Assembly: GCA_004556165.1 (NCBI GenBank)
Contig: SFIR01000038.1
Coordinates: 1 to 8,919, forward strand
Direction of reading: 5' to 3'
Source: Clostridiales bacterium
GTDB taxonomy: Bacteria; Bacillota; Clostridia; Christensenellales; CAG-138
DNA length: 8,919 nt
Shown here: positions 5,121-8,919 of the stretch, piece by piece
Layout: the number at the start of each line of letters is the position of its first letter
How positions within the stretch are numbered: position 1 is the stretch's first letter
Position numbers and translations under genes: made by a program
The notes under the pieces: model-generated
Told to the model about the DNA's origin: nothing
The model's input: only the letters and a program-made list of their open reading frames with translations
The model's database searches: none

Positions 5121-6298
5121 TACTTTATACCTCCGTCAAGATTTTTATTATTTCCTTCGATTATCGCATAGTTCCCGTCGCAGGCGAGAACATTTATCTC
5201 CACGCGCTGCTGCGTCCCGTCCGCCTCAATATCTATGTATTGCCCGTCTGCAAGATTCAGCAGTGAACGCGTTTCGACCTTCACGCCGCTCGCTTCGTAA
5301 TCTACCTTGAGCTTCACATTCCGAACGCCGATCAGTTCGCCTATCTCCGCTTCGACCTTCAAAACATTCACAATGTTCTTTCCGCTGATGACGACCTTTT
5401 CCGCCGCTGCTTCATATTCACCGAAGCCCTCGACCTCAATTCTATATGTCCTTCCCTCGGTCAGCCTGAGGGGCTCATCCGTTGCCGTCAGAAAAGCGCA
5501 GTACCATTCGGAGATGTTCACTATCCTGTATGCAAGATTTTCCTCGGATGTCGCCCACTGAGCGGCGGTGCGCTTCTTGATTGCGCCGGAGACCACATCG
5601 GCGGTAATTATGGAAAGCTTATCCTTATTGAGCGCATTTTCATAGCCGTCAAAATAGAAGCTGATATTTCCGCTCCTCTGCGCGGCAAGCTCCACGACCC
5701 ATCCGCCGAGATTTTCCTTGGCAAGGCGTTCCCTTTCATAGAGGCTTTGGAGCTTTTCCGTGGGCTGAGTCACAGATTTCAGATAGCTGTTTCTCAGCTC
5801 CATCAGCTTCTGAAGCTCCTTCTCATACGCTATGACCCCTGCCTCATCTCCGAGCATTGCAGCCGAAGCGACGTTTGCTTCCGCTTCGGAGATCAGGTCA
5901 TTGAAGTTTATGAGCGTTTCATCCCTGGTATCCCCGAGGGATTCGAGCTGGGCATTATACACTTCTTCGCTGATCTGCTGATAATTGGCGCCCATACCGT
6001 CGTTATAGCCCCGTTTATAGACCTCCATTACGGGCGTACCGCTCTGGACGAAGCTGCCCTCGGTCACAAGATAATCCGCTCGGGTATAATTCAGCGTGGT
6101 AAATGCGGTTTCATCACGGATGATGACTGCGTCATAGATCTCGCTGACCTTAATGCTGCCAAGCGTTGTTTCCGCGGTATAACCGGCGAGCTTTACAGTG
6201 GTATAAATGACGCCTGCAATAATCGCTATCAAAAGCAGCGCGACGACGATCCTCCGTCTGTGATATTTGGCTTTAGTTCTGACCCTGACCCTGTCCAT
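5072..6298 (-). CDS. HlyD-like (membrane fusion protein-like) single-pass membrane protein
   Basis: The protein has 408 residues: a basic N-terminus (MDRVRVRTKAKYHRRR), one transmembrane helix (about 17-38), then an extracytoplasmic region. Residues about 45-95 look like the first half of a barrel-sandwich (VSEIYDAVIIRDETAF, then VTEGSFVQSGTPV). A helical stretch at about 105-200 is probably a coiled-coil hairpin, and NISFYFDGYENAL (211-223) resumes the barrel, as in HlyD/MFP adaptors. Beta-rich domains fill 225-400. No ABC exporter or RND pump is nearby, and such genes recur beside yggS-sepF in Clostridia (from memory), so a role in the envelope or at the division site seems more likely than export. 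A GAGGTGATC nearly touching the ATG is nine bases complementary to the 16S rRNA tail. It overlaps the upstream gene by 26 bases and yggS by 49. Confidence 0.72.
   Translation of the reverse strand: MDRVRVRTKAKYHRRRIVVALLLIAIIAGVIYTTVKLAGYTAETTLGSIKVSEIYDAVIIRDETAFTTLNYTRADYLVTEGSFVQSGTPVMEVYKRGYNDGMGANYQQISEEVYNAQLESLGDTRDETLINFNDLISEAEANVASAAMLGDEAGVIAYEKELQKLMELRNSYLKSVTQPTEKLQSLYERERLAKENLGGWVVELAAQRSGNISFYFDGYENALNKDKLSIITADVVSGAIKKRTAAQWATSEENLAYRIVNISEWYCAFLTATDEPLRLTEGRTYRIEVEGFGEYEAAAEKVVISGKNIVNVLKVEAEIGELIGVRNVKLKVDYEASGVKVETRSLLNLADGQYIDIEADGTQQRVEINVLACDGNYAIIEGNNKNLDGGIKYWVPKAKLIKYLKGLF
5130..5134 (-). promoter_or_regulatory. Ribosome binding site supporting a TTG start for yggS
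   Basis: GGAGG on the minus strand lies nine bases before TTG (5120-5118), within the coding region of the upstream HlyD-like gene. No ATG with comparable support exists nearby. Confidence 0.6.
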
Positions 6299-6653
6299 CG
6301 ATCACCTCGTAGCCTTTCTTTTCGCTTCTGCCGTACTGTCTGTCGAAATTCTCCTTGTTTTTTTCGATATACCGAGCAAACAGCTCGTCCGCATCCATGC
6401 CGGAGCGGATGCACATGCTCACAAAAAAGTGCAGGATGTCCACCAATTCTCCGCGGAGCGCATCGGTATCGAGCGGTTTTTTATTCTTCCACCATTTGAA
6501 ATTCACTTCGTCAAGAACTTCCGAAAGCTCGCTGAGCATCGCAAGGACTTCCTTCTGCATCCATTCCTCGGTGGTAAAATCAAGATTTCTGCGAGCCGCA
6601 ATATCATCATCGAGCAGCTTCTGCATTTCAAAAATCTTCTCAAGCTTGTCCAT
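6273..6653 (-). CDS. MazG/dUTPase_2-like nucleotide pyrophosphohydrolase
   Basis: This 126-residue, mostly helical protein fits the all-alpha NTP pyrophosphatase superfamily, closest by eye to the dimeric dUTPase_2 group: IFEMQKLLDDDI (7-18), VLAMLSELSEVLDEV (36-50), FKWWKNKKP (52-60) and LRGELVDILHFFVSM (67-80). The metal-binding pattern ExxE then ExxD is visible as E42/E45 and E69/D72. Such enzymes hydrolyse dUTP or other NTPs to the monophosphate and pyrophosphate, keeping uracil or damaged bases out of DNA; the substrate here cannot be fixed. A GAGG lies before the ATG. The C-terminal tail GQGQGQN comes from a short CAGGGT repeat that also encodes the start of the HlyD-like protein (26-base overlap). 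It lies 38 bases after the M16 peptidase gene. Confidence 0.78.
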   Translation of the reverse strand: MDKLEKIFEMQKLLDDDIAARRNLDFTTEEWMQKEVLAMLSELSEVLDEVNFKWWKNKKPLDTDALRGELVDILHFFVSMCIRSGMDADELFARYIEKNKENFDRQYGRSEKKGYEVIDGQGQGQN

Positions 6654-6691
6654 TCCGCTACCTCTCTCCCGTAAAATCCGTTACCCGTTAT

Positions 6692-7957
6692 TTACGCTTC
6701 CTCGATCATTTTCCGGAGCTCTTCTTTATATTCTCCGACCCTGCCGACAAAAACCGCCGTCATGTTTTCAAAATCGCAGACCGTGGGCAGAATATTCCCT
6801 ATGTCTTCAAGCGTGACCGCATCTATCCTCCTGATTATCTCATCCTCGGAAAGAAATGGCCTATCGAACAGCTCCGCGCGCCCGAGCGATGACGAATGAG
6901 CGGAAGTGCTTTCCCTTCCGAGAACATAGCCCGTCTTCATCTGATTCTTGCTGCGTTCGTTTTCGGCTTCGGTTATACCCTCATCTCTGATTCTTTTGTA
7001 TTCTTCAAGCATCAGACGGGTAACATCGACCGCCTGCTTCTCGTTGGTACCGGCATAGAGGGTGAAATAACCGGTGGTATCATAGAATGCAGGCGTTGAA
7101 TACACGGAATACGCCATGCCCTTCTGTTCCCTTATGCTCTGGAAAAGCCTTGAGCTTATGCTGCCGCCGACGGCATTATTGAGCATATACAGCGGATACT
7201 GTCCGTCCGTATCGCCGGGGAAGCCGTTGAACGCCATGCAGATATGGGTCTGCTCAATATCCTTTTCGACAAATACCGCATGCCTGCCTCCGCATTGCCT
7301 GCCGTATTTCGTATTCCGTTCCGGCAAAGTGCTCTCAATGCTGAAATACTTTTCACAAAGCGCCATAAGCTCTTCAAAGTCGAAATCTCCTGCTGCCGAA
7401 ATGACGATATTATCGGGACGGTACATCCTTGTTTTGTAGTTCATCAGCGTTTCACGGGTAAAGGCGGAAACGCTCTCCTCCGTCCCGAGTACTGGCAAGG
7501 CCAGCGGATCGCCTTTATAGAATTCCTGGCAAAGCGTTTCGTGGGCAAGATCCTCGGGTGAATCGTCATTCATGAGTATTTCCTCAATGATAACGCCCTT
7601 TTCACGCTCGATATCCTCGCCGTCAAGCTTTGAGCGGCAGATAATATCGGAAAGAAGCTCCATTGCCTTTTCCGTATTCTCATTGAGTACCTTTACATAA
7701 AAGCAGGTGCATTCCTTGCTTGTAAACGCATTGAGGTTGCCGCCGAGCGCGTCGATCTCCTCGGCAATATCGCCTGCGCTGCGCTTTTCGGTGCCCTTAA
7801 AGAGCATATGCTCGATAAAATGCGATGCGCCATGCTCGCCCTCGCGTTCGCAGACAGAACCTGCGCCTATCCAGACCCCGATTGATACCGAGCGGTAGCC
7901 TTCCATCGTTTCGCCGACAACGCGGATGCCGTTAGTTAGTTTATCCCTAAAAATCAT
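6692..7957 (-). CDS. M16 family zinc metallopeptidase (YmxG/MlpA type)
   Basis: The 421-residue protein is a single-chain M16B peptidase like bacterial homologues of the mitochondrial processing peptidase. The inverted zinc motif HxxEH is intact (H46-F-I-E49-H50; HFIEHMLFKGT) and the third ligand is expected at E126, the last Glu of GVIIEE, at family distance. The C-terminal half has the non-catalytic M16 repeat with GGSISSRLFQSIREQKGMAYSVYS (264-287), including the conserved Arg/Tyr pair. There is no signal peptide. The likely role is degradation of peptides in the cytoplasm. B. subtilis mlpA (ymxG) is 409 residues and also lies directly after the deacetylase-like ylxY, the same order as here. 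GAGGA precedes the ATG, right after a structured spacer (7976-8019). Confidence 0.93.
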   Translation of the reverse strand: MIFRDKLTNGIRVVGETMEGYRSVSIGVWIGAGSVCEREGEHGASHFIEHMLFKGTEKRSAGDIAEEIDALGGNLNAFTSKECTCFYVKVLNENTEKAMELLSDIICRSKLDGEDIEREKGVIIEEILMNDDSPEDLAHETLCQEFYKGDPLALPVLGTEESVSAFTRETLMNYKTRMYRPDNIVISAAGDFDFEELMALCEKYFSIESTLPERNTKYGRQCGGRHAVFVEKDIEQTHICMAFNGFPGDTDGQYPLYMLNNAVGGSISSRLFQSIREQKGMAYSVYSTPAFYDTTGYFTLYAGTNEKQAVDVTRLMLEEYKRIRDEGITEAENERSKNQMKTGYVLGRESTSAHSSSLGRAELFDRPFLSEDEIIRRIDAVTLEDIGNILPTVCDFENMTAVFVGRVGEYKEELRKMIEEA

Positions 7958-7975
7958 TTGTTTTCCTCAAAAATT

Positions 7976-8019
7976 CATGTCCTTTGCCATCGCCTTTCAG
8001 GCTCGGGCTAACCGACATG
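7976..8019 (-). other. Three-tier hairpin just upstream of the M16 peptidase start
   Basis: CATGTC (7976-7981) pairs with GACATG (8014-8019); inside, GCC (7986-7988) pairs with GGC (8006-8008) and GCC (7992-7994) with GGC (8000-8002), around a five-base loop. Short internal loops (4/5 and 3/3 bases) separate the tiers. In minus-strand RNA the structure is followed by AAUUUUUGAGGA, so a U5 run sits between the hairpin and the M16 ribosome binding site. It could act as a weak intrinsic terminator or attenuator, or shape access to the Shine-Dalgarno. Confidence 0.45.
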
Positions 8020-8032
8020 ATACTATAAGCTT

Positions 8033-8737
8033 TCAATCATATATTGTACTGCTTATCGTCCCCGGAGTCAAGCCCCTATCGGTTAAAAGCGCTAATATAT
8101 CCGGGAGTGCCTGCAAAAACGCTGCGGTCGGCTCGACAAGCAGTATGTCGCCTCCGTTAGCATGCCCGTTGACCCTCTGTATTATGTCATCGGCCGTTCC
8201 TATCGTGCAGGCAAGATCAATTGTGCATTTGACCATGGTGAGCCCGAGCTTGCGCGCGCAGGAAGCGGAAACGCTTGCATTCCTGCTGCCGCAGTAATAG
8301 ATTTCCGGAGTGAGCCCCGTTTCGCTTCTTATAGCGTCAAGCGCTTTTTCGAGGTCATTTCTTATAAATGCTCCCCTGCCGTCCTCTGAGGGAGCATAGC
8401 CCATTGTCGCTATCTCGTGGCCCTCATCCGCCATGCGCCGAAGGAGTCCGCCATTCTGCTTTGCCCATTCACCGCTTACGGCAAAGGTTATTCTCACATT
8501 ATGTTCGCGCAGTACATCGAGTATTTCCGGTATGGCTTGAGCATCCCAGCAGACCGCGCACTCGATAGCGACTGCCTCTCTGTTGCTTCCCTTATAGATT
8601 GGATAGCCTGCCGTCGCAACCGTGCTGCTCCCCGAATACGGCAGGATCAGCGCGAGGTACAGCCCGGCAATTATGACTGCGAGCAATATGTTGACAGCGA
8701 TATCCCTGCTTCCGCGTGAAGTTTTTTTCCGTTTCAT
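8033..8737 (-). CDS. Membrane-anchored polysaccharide-deacetylase-fold protein lacking catalytic motifs (YlxY-like)
   Basis: The 234-residue protein has a basic N-terminus, one transmembrane or signal-anchor helix (about 13-34) and an extracytoplasmic NodB-homology region (about 54-232). The fold is recognisable from AIPEILDVLREHNVRITFAVSG (68-89), LLRRMADEGHEIATMGY (98-114), and ILLVEPTAAFLQALPDIL (198-215). The catalytic motifs are not: TFDDG is replaced by ECAVC (59-63), the H-S/T-x-x-H zinc motif reads TMGYAP (111-116), the Arg-Pro-Pro motif is absent (YYCGSRN), and the late His is Glu (LLVE). It should therefore not deacetylate by the CE4 mechanism. B. subtilis ylxY, also upstream of the M16 gene, is the likely counterpart. 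AGAGGAG precedes the ATG. It is the first gene of the operon; the IS end lies only 84 bases upstream. Confidence 0.83.
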   Translation of the reverse strand: MKRKKTSRGSRDIAVNILLAVIIAGLYLALILPYSGSSTVATAGYPIYKGSNREAVAIECAVCWDAQAIPEILDVLREHNVRITFAVSGEWAKQNGGLLRRMADEGHEIATMGYAPSEDGRGAFIRNDLEKALDAIRSETGLTPEIYYCGSRNASVSASCARKLGLTMVKCTIDLACTIGTADDIIQRVNGHANGGDILLVEPTAAFLQALPDILALLTDRGLTPGTISSTIYD

Positions 8738-8788
8738 ATGTACTCCTCTGCTTTATTCTCTCATAATTGATATTCCGCACGGGTCATA

Positions 8789-8801
8789 TTCATTCAATGA
8801 A
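8789..8801. promoter_or_regulatory. Palindrome TTCATTCAATGAA upstream of the minus-strand operon
   Basis: Six-base perfect arms flank a single base, about 50 bases before the first operon gene and 20 bases from the IS boundary. It might be an operator. The best -35-like sequence on the minus strand (TTGAAT, 8797-8792) overlaps it but has only a poor -10 (AATATC) 17 bases downstream, so I cannot name a promoter for the operon here. Confidence 0.25.
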
Positions 8802-8821
8802 CACGAGAAGCGCTGTATTAT

Positions 8822-8919
8822 GGTAAGTTGTATAATTAAGTGTCCAAAATAAAAAAAGGATAGCTCCATAGCGAAAAGCCTGCTACAATGTAAATTGGCA
8901 AAAAACAAGAAAGGAGGCC
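8822..8919 (+). mobile_element. 5' end of a second IS256-like insertion sequence (partial, runs off right edge)
   Basis: This copy starts with GGTAAGTTGTATAATTAAG, has an extended -10 TGCTACAAT (8881-8889) as probable transposase promoter, and ends at GAAAGGAGG (8909-8917), the expected transposase ribosome binding site. It is the inverted counterpart of 1-98, with six A where the left copy has seven. Because both window ends enter the element from the same (left) terminus, two separate IS copies in opposite orientation are implied, not one. Family naming is by resemblance only. Confidence 0.6.

Noticed and set aside
5747..6499. 250-codon plus-strand frame opposite the HlyD-like gene
   Set aside because: It is antisense to two well-supported overlapping genes and has no Shine-Dalgarno or recognisable domain; it is a product of codon bias in the opposite strand.
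1..8919. Linear plasmid or phage genome with terminal inverted repeats
   Set aside because: The gene content is chromosomal (SepF, YggS, SpoIVFB), no replication or structural genes are present, and the repeats stop at a transposase ribosome binding site.

Overview
The window looks like chromosomal DNA from a spore-forming Firmicute of the class Clostridia, perhaps a gut Oscillospirales/Ruminococcaceae-type bacterium. The grounds are AGGAGG-type ribosome binding sites before most genes, sigma-A-like promoters, a SpoIVFA/SpoIVFB sporulation pair, a DUF5665-like protein, and a cell-division cluster with YggS/YlmE, SepF and a short DivIVA-domain protein. The taxonomic placement is inference; no rRNA is present.

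Layout. Positions 1-98 and 8822-8919 are near-identical inverted copies of the 5' end of one insertion sequence, most like the IS256 (Mutator-like) family. Each copy stops at the transposase ribosome binding site and runs off the window edge. The window is therefore probably a contig broken at two separate IS copies that point outward. Next, 99-600 is AT-rich regulatory DNA holding a 30-codon hydrophobic micro-ORF on the minus strand (252-344), a long hairpin beyond it, two back-to-back promoters and two small palindromes. From 601 to 2927 three genes run on the plus strand: an HTH-S24 (LexA/CI-like) regulator whose catalytic Ser and Lys are replaced by Cys and Arg, then spoIVFA and spoIVFB, joined by a TGATG stop/start overlap. 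A DUF5665-like membrane protein (2936-3250, minus) converges on spoIVFB.

From 8737 down to 3342 seven genes lie on the minus strand and look like one operon: a membrane-anchored polysaccharide-deacetylase-fold protein without its catalytic motifs, an M16 zinc peptidase, a MazG/dUTPase-like NTP pyrophosphatase, an HlyD-like membrane protein, YggS/YlmE, SepF, and a DivIVA-domain protein. It ends in an intrinsic terminator at 3295-3329. Two neighbouring pairs overlap (26 and 49 nt), which suggests translational coupling. This operon joins gene pairs that sit at separate loci in Bacillus subtilis (ylxY-mlpA and ylmE-sepF-divIVA).

How the genes fit together. The plus-strand pair is the mother-cell machinery that releases active sigma-K in late sporulation: SpoIVFB cuts pro-sigma-K and SpoIVFA holds it in check. 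The minus-strand operon combines division-site assembly (SepF, DivIVA-like), PLP homeostasis (YggS), nucleotide clean-up and envelope proteins. Nothing here is plainly a new defence or mobile system. The most unusual items are the S24 regulator with a substituted dyad facing a hydrophobic microprotein across a shared control region, and the deacetylase-fold pseudoenzyme.
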